Of a stretch of DNA of 64,000 nucleotides, positions 20,962-32,733 are shown piece by piece. The stretch is from Cerrena zonata (taxonomy: Eukaryota > Basidiomycota > Agaricomycetes > Polyporales > Cerrenaceae), in NCBI GenBank assembly GCA_038087015.1, contig JASBNA010000003.1, positions 2,108,001 through 2,172,000 of the forward strand. The letters run 5' to 3'. Both the position numbers and the translations under genes were made by a program. The stretch's first letter is position 1. Each line of letters begins with the position of its first letter. A model generated the notes under the pieces. It did not search any database and was not told the DNA's origin. It worked only from the letters and a program-made list of their open reading frames with translations.

Positions 20962-22725
20962 AAGGATACATACCTGATTGCCATACCAAGCAGCATCCAC
21001 GTTCGATCCTGCTCATACCGTTCGACTGGTCCACAGCCTCCCCACAATGTGTTTAGAAGATATGCTTGGACAATCTCGACGGACTTGTAGCCTTGTGCAG
21101 GTACACTGAAAGCCAATTTCCGCGACAACTCCGATAGTTTCGCATGCAAATCAGGACGTTCAGTATAGAACCGTGATGCAACAGCGCAAACTACCGATAC
21201 ACGTAAATAACGCATCCCATCAACGGAGGGAAGCAAACCACTCACTGGTTGTAAGAAGGAAAGGAGAGCGGGAGCAAACTAGGGAAGGGGTGTGAAAGCT
21301 GGGGTCCAAAAGACCACAGTGGAACTATTTTCTGATGTTAAGGAATTTGAGGGGGTGAATAATGAGTATTTGCTTACGTTCATGTGTTCGTAGTATCTGT
21401 CATACACCACAGTCAGCTAGTGTAGAAGAGAGAAGCTCGAGGATCCGAAACCTTACATTTTGAATAGTGCGATAACCTCTTCGTTGCTTACGAAACTCAA
21501 CATCTCCGGCTGAATCTGCCTCTCAATAAACAACCTCCGAAGAGGGAGCAATGTCATGGGGCCTGAGAAAAATGATAAACATTCTGACATATCCGAATCA
21601 GCATTTGTAGTGGGTGCTTACCAGGCTTGAAATAGCTGGCACTGGCTACGCCAATTTTTTGTTGGGAATTTCGTGCAGCGTTCGCCTCGAGCTCAGAACG
21701 AGTAGCAGCCTGTGCTCGGCGATTGGCCAAACTGGCTTCAGCCAACAGACCTAAAGGATTGAGGGTGTTGTCGGGGAGGGAATGTAATTTTGGTGAGCTA
21801 GGCGCTTCAGTAAGCCCAGCGCGGACTGGCGAATGCGGAGGGGATGGTGAGCCAAGCACAGCCTGAGTTGTCTGAGTCTGAGCTGAAGGTGATGGCGACC
21901 TGGAAATCATTGCAGATGTGAGACTGCGATCACCAAATGACCGCAGCACCGTCTCCAAAGTTCGTTCCATCTTGCGAAGTGACCTAGACAACATCTCGTG
22001 TTTTCTAATACAAACGTCAGCACAAATATGTACGAAGATATAAGCAATATGCCTTACTTGGTCGACCGTTTACCGCGATTTGACTCCTCGAAAATACACT
22101 CGTGATTTCCAGTCTGACATCGTTTGCATGGAGGTCCGTTTTCTGCGCCAACACACTTCATCTTGAGTCGACGACATACGGTGCAAGCCCTGTCGAATGT
22201 TGTCTAGGTAATGAAGAACGAAGAAGATATATTTGCTTACCTGGAGCCTCTAGTGGGCTTTGCCTTGACCTCCTCTGTCTTGGTAGAGGGTTCACTTGGC
22301 CCCTCACCGTTGTCATCAGTACGTGCCTTCTTACGGCTGTCGATAGTATTGTCACTGGCAAGGGAAGATGCTGGACGTTTTCCGTTCATGTTGTGCGGAA
22401 CGGGGTACGCCATTTCGATTGGTGGTGTGCCAATAGTATCGGAGCCGTTTGATGACGGGGAAGAGAGACTGAGGGGGATAGCGACTTGTTGATGCGGGAT
22501 ATGTGGTTGGGGTTGTTGGGGAGCATAGGAATAATACTGGGGAGGGTACAAGGCAAGGGAAGGATCAATCGGTATGGACGGAGATGGGGGACCTTGCATG
22601 TGATGATGAGCCATGGAGTGTTCGTGAGGATGATGAAGAGTAATAGGTTGCGAAGAGTAGGATGACTGATGTCGGGCCTCGGACATGTAGTACTGAGGAT
22701 ATGGGTAGGGCGAAGACATGATCAT
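19086..22725 (-). CDS. Zn2Cys6 (Gal4-type) fungal transcription factor
   Basis: DNA-binding regulator with a binuclear zinc cluster and a fungal-specific transcription factor domain. ATG at 22725 (or in-frame at 22719) starts a Tyr/Pro/His/Gln-rich arm of about 160 residues. The zinc cluster follows in the next exon, ACTVCRRLKMKCVGAE... to ...CKRCQTGNHECIF, with spacing C-x2-C-x6-C-x8-C-x2-C-x6-C, then a helical linker (LSRSLRKMERTLETVLRSFG). The middle homology region has YERYEQDRTWMLLG-type and GMAIRMATDLNLHR segments and RERTWILCFILDRSFS. About ten introns are present. The intron between GMAIR and MATDL holds the poly(A) insertion described separately. The C-terminus contains SMDSILSTSFWDSVLVPG. 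Target genes are unknown. Confidence 0.85.
20823..20974 (+). mobile_element. Short poly(A)-tailed retroposon with 15-bp target-site duplication
   Basis: The sequence acaaggatacatacc occurs at 20823-20837 and again at 20960-20974 and brackets an insert. The insert has a 68-nt body (20838-20905) and ends in an uninterrupted A tract. This arrangement (direct repeat, body, 3' poly(A), direct repeat) is the signature of target-primed reverse transcription by a LINE-type enzyme. The body can fold on itself: ATCTAAC (20864-20870) pairs fully with GTTAGAT (20874-20880) over a CAA loop. Outer pairs are GG/CC, TGTC/GACA and AGCC/GGCT. No coding capacity and no Pol III A/B boxes were recognised. It may be a SINE, a 5'-truncated LINE end, or a retroposed small RNA. 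It lies antisense to the host gene, in an intron. Confidence 0.82.
20906..20960 (+). repeat. Pure 55-nt A homopolymer
   Basis: Bases 20906-20960 are all A; the last one may belong to the target-site duplication. It is the 3' tail of the retroposon. In the host gene's sense (-) it is a T tract beginning about 13 bases after the 5' splice site. The lack of any interrupting base suggests a recent insertion. The exact length is uncertain because such tracts are hard to sequence. Confidence 0.9.
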
Positions 22726-25700
22726 GGTTAGTGAGGGACATTCAAAGGATGCGAGAAGGCTGACTTTTGCACAAAAGGCTCCTCAGACACGAGACCGCCG
22801 GATTAAAAGGAGGCGGCAGAGATTAGGGAAGCAGGAGTGGATCGTAGGATATAGATCCACGTGCGGATATAATTCAGTGAGTCCGGATGTGATTAGAGGA
22901 GATCTTTGGGAAGGAAACGGGCAATCGAAGTGAGAACGAATAGACCGAAAAGAGAGTGCAAGAACCCCCTCGAGTGGTGGGAGCCTGGCGAGTGCAGGCG
23001 GCAGCAGAGCAACCCGAAACGGCGGTACACCTACGCTATAAGCGGGGATTTCAACTTTTGCAAAAAGATTGTGAGAGAATGAGGAAATTGGATTCTCACT
23101 CGGGCCTGGCAGGCGATAGACTTTCGCAAAGTGGTTGTTCAGGTCAGAGTCTCTTCCAAGCCTTGACTCTGGGGTAGTTCACAGCGCATCACTGTCACGC
23201 AAGGTCACACCCCCTCGCTCTTCCGCCGGGGTTGTCAAGCACCCATCGTAGGCCAGCAGGATGCACACACATGACGACTGTGACTGCTGCCAGTGAATAT
23301 CTGGTGTGCCCCCCTTCCCATTCGGTCCCGCGCTACAGCAACATCTAATCTGGGGTTTGCCGACCCTTGACGCATTTCTCACTTCATCTTTCTGGATCCC
23401 AGGCACGGCCCATCGAGAGGCTGTTCGAGAAGGAACACCACAACACCTTTTCTTTGGCATCTCCCGCCCGCAATTCCGGCTCAGGCCTCCAACGCTGGGA
23501 ACCCCCTCAGCCACATCCAGCACGGCTGCACGATCGCTTTTGCTATCCCAACAATCTACCATATCCCTTCCCCGACCATAAACACCACATGACATCCCAA
23601 TCCGACGTCGAGCTACCCCTCGTTTGGATCAACCAGCTTCGAATCTCGCTCAAATCCATGTCGGGACACCCCACTCCATCTTCCTCCTCCTCTATATTGC
23701 CCTCGAGACCACTGACGTACTTGCAATCTTTCTCAGCTCCCTCACCCCTACCGTCGCCACCTCTCTTGATCCCATCCATTTTCCCCGTGTCGCAAACTAT
23801 CCGCCGGGTTATCCGGTCGGGTGGTCCGTACATTCCTCTCGGTGTCTAGAAAACCAAGATTGACCTTTCTATTACATGAGATCCGGGATTGTAACTCCAC
23901 TCCAAATCGGCAGATTGATAGACATTATTTGCACCTCTTTACACCGTTATTTTCGAATCAGGTTATTTCGGTTGGTCTCTGGAATCGAAGTCGCAACGGT
24001 GAGCAGTCTCCGCTTACCTTCCTTCCATTGTCAGTCTCAATCAAGACAGCACCCGAAAGTTGCACGGTTACTCGTCCATAACGATAATAACGCCACCCCC
24101 GTAAAGATACCTCAGAACACAGTTGGCATCTCGTGTGTGTGACAGCGGCCCGTCTGTAACAACCCCTCCTCATGTCGTTAAGCTCAAGGGGTGGAAAACT
24201 GTGGGTTCGTAGCCACCTCGTCCTTGCGGCCGCGGAGATCTGGTGCGAATCAAGTCATTGCTGAAAATAGCAGGTTTTCTTAAACATTGCCAAGACAAGT
24301 AATCCTTACTAGCGAAACCTTCGGTGCTCTCAATAGGAATACACCGCTCTTGCTCATTCTCAGGAATCTTCCTCTCCTCCATTCACCGTCACCGTTTATT
24401 AACGAACCCGAATTGTCATCCGGGTATCCTTCAATTCTTGGCATGATTCTCCAAGGTATCCGGACGACCCAGGAAGGATGTCTGTGGTGAGCTGCTCTCA
24501 GAACCGTGTAATAAATCGGTGCTCATTACCCTACTCCGCCTTGAAAGGTAGCCTAGCCTCACCTGTTTAAGCAACAACCTCAGCTTTTGCCAAGCATTTG
24601 CAATCCCTTTCTCGCTCCGCTGAATTTACACGTCGGGTTTACCATATTCTACCTGACCTCAAACCTTTTCTCAGACTGTGGCTGCAAAACTCTATGATGG
24701 ACGTCCTTCCACCGCAGTGATCCAGGTTATATCTGGACTCAGTGCTTCTGATCGACCACGGCCTGTCTTAATCCCCGTTCTCTATACAGCATGGAGCATC
24801 ACAAAAGCAGTCAGCTACTCACCTGCCGCAGCTGATTGGTTCGTATGCTTCCAGGCAGGCGCAGAACTGACCAATTGTATTGTATTTCAAAAGTGTCCCC
24901 CTCACCGGGGAGTATCACGGGAGAGTGCTGTAAAATATTACCATCATCATCCCTTTCACGTTATCTCCTGCATCTTGTCCAAGTCTGCCTGCTTCGGTGT
25001 GCCTGCGTCAAAGCTTCCCAAGTGGATCCTTAGGTTTCTATTACCTCCACGAAGAAATCCTCCTCCATAATACCCCCGATGAGCGGATACCCTGGGAACT
25101 CTTTAGGATTTATCAGATAACTTACATCCGAGCGTTTGATCGAGAAATCCGAGCCTCCATCGTACACAGGCGAGGACACTTGAATACGCGATGTCCATGA
25201 GTGGTTCTACGACTTGACTTTTTGTCTTTACCGCATCGTTTACCATGATCGGTCTCTTACGGACCGAATCCCTGGTTCGGGAACAACTCAGGAACCATTC
25301 TGACTACGAGTTAACAACCAACAGAATCAAAAGGATGATTAACCATGGCCCTGTATTCCGCGTTGACATTTTTGGGTAACCACCGCGACCCTCCCCAATG
25401 TTTCGGTGTCACCAGACCAGCGCATCAGCCTGTCGACTTGTGGCTGGTTGACATGGTTTATTGAGGACGCTCCAAGTGAAGTGTGGTATTCGCTCGATAA
25501 GAGTATCCGCGGGTCATGCACCACATAAGTCTTTGTAAACGGTTCCAAGGAGACGGTACGGCGTCCAGAGGCTGGGCTCGATCACTCCTCCAGAAACCCT
25601 CGTCTATTTGATTACTCGATCAGGAAATACAAAGTATCAAACCTGCTCAGCACCCGTTGTCGTCTGGTGAGTCGTATATGAAGCCATATTTCGTCACTCA

Positions 25701-28700
25701 TGTCTATATAGACTCTGCTTCTTGTTCAGGTGCTTGATCAAGTGCGACATATGACCTCAGCGGGATGACTCACCGAGTTTTGCTGCTCAGTTGAAGATAA
25801 GCGACGGTAGGGGGTACCATATGCTCTACAACCTTCTTAGAACGTGGAAAGACGTTCTCATGCAGAACCCATATGGCACGACTGTCTAATAGGATTGAGT
25901 CTTAAAATCGTGTCTTTCACTGTGCACATCATCGGCTTTGCGGAGTTCGTCTTTCAACGCTTCTGTCAAGTTGTCGCTTTCATCTCCAAGTATGAGTGCC
26001 TTGACGCAAATGGAAGGATAAATAACCTTAGTTGGCTAAAGGTAAATACGTATCGATTGGATAAAGCATAAGTCAATGTCAGTTATGAATTTGTAGTACG
26101 GCTAAGATTTGTTTTTTCCACAGATGGCCACCTGAAGCGGCATTGCTGGACACCACGTTTTCCTAATGTCCTATTCATTCATACCAGGGCTCCACTGTCG
26201 CCAGAAGTGTTTTGGACAGTTGGGGGAGCAATCTTTGAAAGGCATGTTTACTTGCTGGTCCCACGCGGCAGAAGGGGTGCATTTGCATACTAGTGAGTTC
26301 TCTCGTTCTCTAGTTAGGCCTGGTTTGACCCAAGGTTTGGATAGTATCTGTCAGGTACATTCATGTTACGAGCATTTCACGATCCTCGCGCCATATCCAA
26401 ACACAAAGTTTGGGATCGGCGTCCTCGGGGTATGCATACACTTCAGGACAAACGGTTCGTATCTGTGGCGCACTTATCCAGCCGTACGAAGTTCGTATTC
26501 AACGAAGAGGCTCTCACACCACATTCACATTCATTGTCACTTCAACACAAACTCAACTCAAAAACTTATCTTAGTGTCCGAAAGCAGGCACACGCTAAGT
26601 TCCTTCCGCACACACTCTCAATTCTCCATCAGGCCATGTTTGCTATCTAGATACCAGCAGCGCTGTTTCTCTACGAGACTGCAAAGCCCTAGGAAAGATC
26701 CGATCTATCCCTTGCGCCGGGGTGGTTCGTGACGATCGGTTGGACCCTTGTTATCATCGTCTGTCTCATCTATCGAACTTGTCGTCTGCATGATACTGAA
26801 AGATAGACGTAGTCGAATGAACGAATCACCAACACATTAAAGAAGACTCAATTCATTCCTCCCGCGTACCCATGCGGTTCATTTCATGATAACGCTTGCG
26901 TTCACTCTCAACTGTACAGCTATATCGTTCTAGTGGCGTTCAAGAATAGCCCGGAACCGACGTTTCTAGCGGCACCGAAAGCGGTATCGACGATGAGGTT
27001 CTGGTTCCCTTCATACGTCCTGCACAACGAGGTACACAGCATATGGAGTTCAAGCGCAAAGTTTGTCTGATCGTTGAGAGAGCCACTTGGCCTATTGTTG
27101 GCCTGGTCTCCATCAGCTTTGAGTTGAGATGATAGGTGGTCTCCTTGTCCATTGTGCTGCCGTTTACAACGTATTGCTAACTGAAGTAACGGTGATTTTC
27201 AGTGTTGCGATTCTGATTCGCTGTCGTGGAAATAAGTCAAGCGTTGCTAGGTCGACCAACTTTCCATCTACGACGAGCATATGGATGTACACGACGCGAA
27301 GCAGCTTCAACAAACTCTGGGTCGCAGCGCACACTGAATATAGCCATCGTCCTCTCATGCCCTTGTCCAGTAAGTAACCGTACAACAGGGCTCCTCTACA
27401 ACGCGAACTCGCTCTACTTGCGCTAGCATGCGTTCTCCCGAACGTCGACTCTCAGGGCCCCCACCATGGACATATGCCTCTCAACTGCGAGACTTGCTAT
27501 TCTGGTGATTCGAGTCCGAGGCATGCTAAACATAGGTCGAGATTCACTACACGCCTGAGGTCGCTGGGCACCCACTCGATGACCGAAAATGCCATTCCGC
27601 ACCCCTGGGTCTCCGTCGCCCCACGGTGCCCTGTAGACTCGCGAGTGTATCTTGCTTAGTCTATTATAGTGTTGTACGGCTGACAGCGTGATGACATGAG
27701 CTTATACTCCGCTCGCTCTCATGACGTCCTCTCTAGTACAGCCTCGGTGGGAATGTAGGTTTGACTCTGGCCATGGGAAATATACCGTGGGTGCCCTGAA
27801 CCCCCTGACGAAGGCATACGGACCTAGGCTTCCGAGTGTTTGTAGGGACCCACAGATATATCTAGAATTTATCTCAAACCAGAATAAATTTAAATTTAAA
27901 CGCAGTCACAATTGGTTATAGAAGAACAACTTTGTGGCGGCCTTGAGCTGACGCAGGCTGAGACGCAATATGCCGTTTCAGTACAAAGAATCGCTTGGTG
28001 CTGCTCAGATGACAAGTAATGCGGATACTTTCATCAGAATGGCGAAACGTAGGGGATACGAAGCGAGGTGCGACTGCGCTCTTCTACATGGATGGATTTA
28101 TGACTCCTACTACCTCGACACAGGCTCAGGCTTCCGGGTTAAAAGCCTCCCTGTCGAAAAAATTAGTGATCGATACTCGGGATACCGGGTTTATATCCAT
28201 ACTTGCTTGGCAGTAACATAAATCGTGTGTACGACGATTTTATAACCGACGACAACGTCGGAAGTCGTGGATACACCCATGAAGACGAGAGTGAACTGGT
28301 GATATTCCTCACGCTCCACTGACTCGATGGATATCCGAAATTGACGGATTTTTATCATACAACGGTGACTCAAGCGTCTAGATTTGCAGGGCAGTTGTAA
28401 CGTTATGAGGGGAATTCCACAGATTTCCGTGCTGTGTGAATGAGCTTAGAACGACTGGTAACAATCTTTCTAGTCACCAGTAGGTACCATTATCGAGGCG
28501 CTTGTGAGTGATCACGGTGATCGACGCCGATTGGTGAATTTCGATCAGCATTCCCGCGAGAAAGCCAAGTGATTTCTTCTTTCCCCCTTTCCTACCCTTT
28601 TTCTTGCCGTAAAACGCTCTATCAGAACGCCCAAAATGCTAAATATGAATATTATACCACTCTGACATAAACCTAATGCACTCACTGGAGTATTGTCCCT

Positions 28701-29955
28701 GAAACTTGTTCGGTCTGTCAGCAACGTCAAGCGAATGATCAGCGCGACACCACGGGGGTGTGAACAACCACACTTTCCAAATATGGACTGGCAATCAACC
28801 CCACCGTCCAATTTCAATTCAATGTTTTCTCGTTACGTTCCCGCCAAAGACCCGCTCCGGATCGTCCTCGAACAATGTTCACCCAATATTCGCACTGTCA
28901 ATACCCTCGGGGGATCTTTGTTTCTGAATGGATCGGAGAACGGGATGATCACCGATCGAGGGAATCGTTTGTACCTCCCGGCGACATATGAAGTTATATG
29001 ATACCTTGAGCAGTGAGAATAGTAAGTCGTGGATAATCAAGTCTCGACATCTGCTAGAATAGGCGAGTATTAATGAGACATGCCGAAGTGTTTATACGTA
29101 CCTTTGCGTGAGGTATTCGAGGGAAAGTGGCGTCAGCGATTGGTTTTATCTCATCGCAATGGCAAGATACATCATTGAGGCTCATCATTGGCCGTGCGCC
29201 TCGAAGCCAATCGGAGCATCTCTAGAATTGGTACCTGAAAGCTAGCGGGTAAGGTACCAAGTGGGTAGAGTTCTGACAGGGGTGTGAGATAGTAAACGGT
29301 ATTGCATCGTCAGAGTCCAGTACCTCCACTTTTGCGGATGGATCGGGGACAATGTGTCAGAAATAACCAGGAACAAAGGGAGCCATGTCGTTATAACAAT
29401 ATCCATGACACAAGAATGAACATTTCCGTCATTTTTCTAAAGCTAGTTAGCTTCCATCATGTGTAAAAAAAGCATCAATGCGATAAAATAGAGTGAACGT
29501 GATAATGTGTAAAGTATGAACATACTTCCATATGCATCTGTCACTCTTGCTACATGACCCAAACGCTATCAATCGGCAGAACACCTTGGAGCTGGTACCT
29601 GTATGCTCTTCTCACCGTACTATGGGTCCCTGGTTCTCGAGATATTGAAGGATTAGGTATGTTCAGATTTTGTCACATCAGCTTACACATAGGTGATATT
29701 CCGGAGTTATGTAGTTTGCATAATGAATTTGAAAGCTACATGGAGTATGTTCTAGTTCGAGTTGAAACGTTGAAGCAGCACACTGGCAACCAGAAATAAC
29801 CTGGACTATTGTGGCTGTTGCAGGGTCCCTGCCTGCGGATTTCGACTTCCGATCCGGCATGTGCCGGCATCCCTCGAGAGAGTGATTGTTGACGCGCTCT
29901 TGGACCATCTCCTGCGCCGTGCTCGTCGAGCACGGTTATATCATCTCTCGCCACC
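22726..29955. other. Gene-poor block, 7.2 kb, without recognisable genes
   Basis: This is the only long stretch in the window without a recognisable gene. It starts with the upstream region of the Zn2Cys6 gene and ends with that of the F-box/WD40 gene. Open frames are short (mostly under 130 codons), lie in all six frames and show no catalytic or domain motif. The longest are at 26166-26732, 23367-23849 and 24678-25070. Some pieces look mildly coding, for example 28693-29001 (+) and 26950-27130 (+, frame with FIRPAQRGTQHMEFKRKV), and could be remnants. No long terminal repeats, terminal inverted repeats, reverse transcriptase, transposase or tRNA were seen by eye. Degraded mobile DNA or long non-coding transcription units are possible. 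Confidence 0.45.
29917..29935. promoter_or_regulatory. Perfect 19-nt palindrome just upstream of the F-box/WD40 start codon
   Basis: CCGTGCTCG, a central T, then CGAGCACGG form a perfect inverted repeat with 9-base arms. It ends 20 bases before the ATG at 29956. In RNA it would make a stable hairpin of about eight pairs close to the start codon. In DNA it could be a dyad bound by a dimeric factor. Function is unknown. Confidence 0.5.
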
Positions 29956-32733
29956 ATGAACAGCCAACAGCGGCCGACACTTTTCCTCCAGCCATCGTTG
30001 AACACCACAACGTAAGTACTCTACGCTGTCTGAGTCTCTAAATCCCTGATTTCAGTCGCGTAGGGTGGTCACGACAACTACAACGACTACGACCTACGCT
30101 CCAATCCCCCTCCCGCCTTTACCGACACCATCTTCACCCAAAGACCCAAAAGTGTATCCTCTCCTCAATGCGCACCTGCCTAACTCGTTGCGACAGTTCC
30201 CTCTCGTTTTCCCTGGCGGCGCTCGCGCTACTTTCCATGATGGTGAAGCTGGGGAGGAAGAGATGCATGAAGAGGAAGAACTTTCTAGTGGCAGTGGCTG
30301 GAGGCAGATCAAACGTGGCGAGGGATCAGATTCCTCCAAGGAAGTAGGTCTTACAGAGGCTATTGAACGGTACGGTCGGAAACGAACATACAGTAACGAG
30401 AATATGATGGAGGGCATCGAAAGTACAGGATGTTTCTCTACTCATCCACCTCGAAAGAAAGCCAAGTCGACACCTTTACCTCCACTTTCAACTCAACTCA
30501 ACTCTGCCGCACCTCCATCTCCATTGCCGTCACCCCATGGTTCTCCGCCCCCACCGGAGACCATCTGGCCTTCCGCGCCTCCTAGTGGACATTCGTCACC
30601 ACAGCCTCAGAGTCAGGCTCCCATCCAGCCAGATATATCATTAACGACCCTACTCACGCTGCCTTCACTCCTCTCCCACTTTTCGAGTCTTCCGCCACCA
30701 CTCCAATCCCACGTCCTTCTCACCTTCCTGCGACATTCCCCTCTCCCTGTTCTTCGGACATTACATTCTGTCCTAACATCAACTTTAGCTCGAGATTTCT
30801 TAACCCTTCTTCCCGCAGAGCTTGTCTCTCAAATTCTCAGCTATCTTACCTATTCAGATCTTGCCCGCGCTTCGAGAGTATCAAGGTCTTGGCGTGCTAT
30901 TATTGACTCCGATCCTGTATTGTGGCGCGACCTGCTGAAGAGTACCAACATCTGGTTTGACGGACATTCGGAGCTCGCTTTCGCAGACGCTGTCTTTTCT
31001 CGTCGCAGGCGTGAAGGTGTACCACGATTAGACTCGTTACAACTACCACATCCGTACAAAATGCTGTTCAAATCGAGACATCTTTCGCGGACACGATGGG
31101 TAAATAACCAAAACCCGAAACACATTTCGTTTCCTGCCCATGGTCGAGCCGTTGTCACTTGTCTCATCTTCTCGCATGGACGTATTATCTCCGCATCGGA
31201 CGATCACTCGATTCATGTCTATAGTCCAAACACTGGTGAGCAGCTACTCTCGCTTGATGGACATGAGGGTGGTGTATGGGCGCTTGCTGCGACCAAGGAC
31301 ACTTTGGTAAGCGGTTCGACGGACCGGACTGTCCGGATATGGGACCTATCCACCGGACGCTGCACGCACGTCTTCGGAGGACATACAAGCACCGTTCGTT
31401 GTCTTTCCATCGTCAAGCCAGAGTGGATAGACGTAGAGAATGAGGGTGGTACTGTTACGCGCGAGAAGTGGCCTAAACGGCCGCTAATTGTCACAGGCAG
31501 CAGAGACCATTCCCTCCGAGTGTGGACTTTGCCCAGGTCAGGGGATGACGAGTATCGCTGTTATGGTGCTGACGATACCGAGGTCGATCCGTCGGAGGTA
31601 AGCAATTTTGCTAATCGGCTCACCTCGAGGTCTCTCATCCAATTTGTATATAGGAAGAAGCAGAAGACAATCCCTATCACAGATTACATCTCGAAGGTCA
31701 TGACCATGCTGTACGTGCCCTTGCTGCTCGGGGTCGTACCCTCGTCTCTGGCAGTTATGACTGTACCGTCCGTGTCTGGGACATTATCACCGGAACCTGC
31801 AAGTGGGTACTAGTTGGCCATACACAGAAAGGTATGCTCCATGTGGTTTCTGACATCATTGAAAATTATACTGATTAGTATATTACAGTCTATAGTGTCG
31901 TGCTTGATATCCATCGCAATATCGCTTGCTCCGGTTCCATGGATAGTACCGTCCGCGTTTGGGATCTGAGCAATGGTGATTGTCAACACGTTCTCACCGG
32001 CCATACCTCTCTCGTCGGCCTACTTGGTCTTTCCCCTTCGTACTTAGTCTCTGCCGCTGCAGACTCTACTCTTCGTGTTTGGAATCCGGAGACAGGTGAA
32101 CTATGTCACGCTTTAGCCGCTCATAATGGTGCTATCACTTGCTTCCAGCACGACGAATTCAAGGTGCTGAGTGGTTCTGATGGTACCTTGAAAATGTGGG
32201 ATATTAGGGATGGATCTCATGTCCGTGACCTTCTTGTTGATATTGTCGGCGTATGGCAAGTAGTGTTTGAGGGTCGATGGTGTGTTGCCGCGAGTAATCG
32301 GAATGACGCTACGGTGCTCGATGTATGGGATTTCGGTGCAGAGGACGATGGGGATGACGGATGGGTCGGTGAGCCCCCGGGTGGAATCTATGATGAAGAT
32401 GAGGAGGAGGAAGAGGAGGAAGAAGACATTGAGCAGACTGAAGCTGATGCCATGGAGTTGGGTACAGAAATGGGTACAGCTCCTTCGGACACCGACGATG
32501 TCGACCTCGAAGATGCTGGAATGGAAGAAGAGGACGACAATTGGATTCAACGTTCAAATGCTCGTCAAGGTTCTTCTCGGCAGGCCGGCTCTCCTCATAC
32601 TAGCCGTTTGGGTCGACACCTCCTATTGGCGCCTCGTAGTGGTTCAGGATCCTCTCGACCGAAGGCACTCCCGGTCGTCGATGAGACCCCAACTCGTCCG
32701 AGGCCTCGTCTGTATGGTGTCCGACGCCGTTAG
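29956..32733 (+). CDS. F-box / WD40-repeat protein, Cdc4 / Fbw7 type (SCF ubiquitin ligase substrate receptor)
   Basis: Substrate-recognition subunit of an SCF ubiquitin ligase, binding Skp1 through the F-box and phosphodegrons through a WD40 propeller. The ATG at 29956 has a strong context (ccaccATG). Exons fit 29956-30011, 30064 to about 31599, a third ending at the GTATGC donor near 31831, and a last one to 32733. The arm is Pro/Ser-rich with a basic KKAKS patch. The F-box reads LTLLPAELVSQILSYLTYSD, and further on RVSRSWRAIIDSDPVLWRDL. WD units follow, with cores such as STDRTVRIWDLSTG, SYDCTVRVWDIITG, SMDSTVRVWDLSNG and SDGTLKMWDIRDG, about seven to eight blades. An acidic Glu/Asp tail with a run of Glu codons ends the protein. 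A Cdc4-like role is inferred from architecture. Confidence 0.88.

Noticed and set aside
20768..21245. ORFs with long Phe or Lys runs across 20906-20960
   Set aside because: They only translate the poly(A) tail of the retroposon in different frames.
24678..25070. 130-codon open frame on + in the gene-free block
   Set aside because: No domain, no splice partners and no good start context. Similar-sized frames occur by chance in this GC range.
29357..29810. Direct near-repeat cagaaataacc at 29357 and 29793
   Set aside because: The match covers about 14 bases with different flanks, compatible with chance.
24718..29815. Short inverted similarity, atccaggttatatctgg near 24722 versus the complement near 29796
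   Set aside because: Only about 16 of 17 bases match and the similarity does not extend outward, so it is too short to call terminal inverted repeats of an element.
31600..31813. Continuation of the WD40 frame to a stop at 31813
   Set aside because: That frame loses the repeat. Splicing at GTAAGC...TATATAG (about 31600-31652) gives the expected propeller blade EGHDHAVRALAARGRTLVSG.
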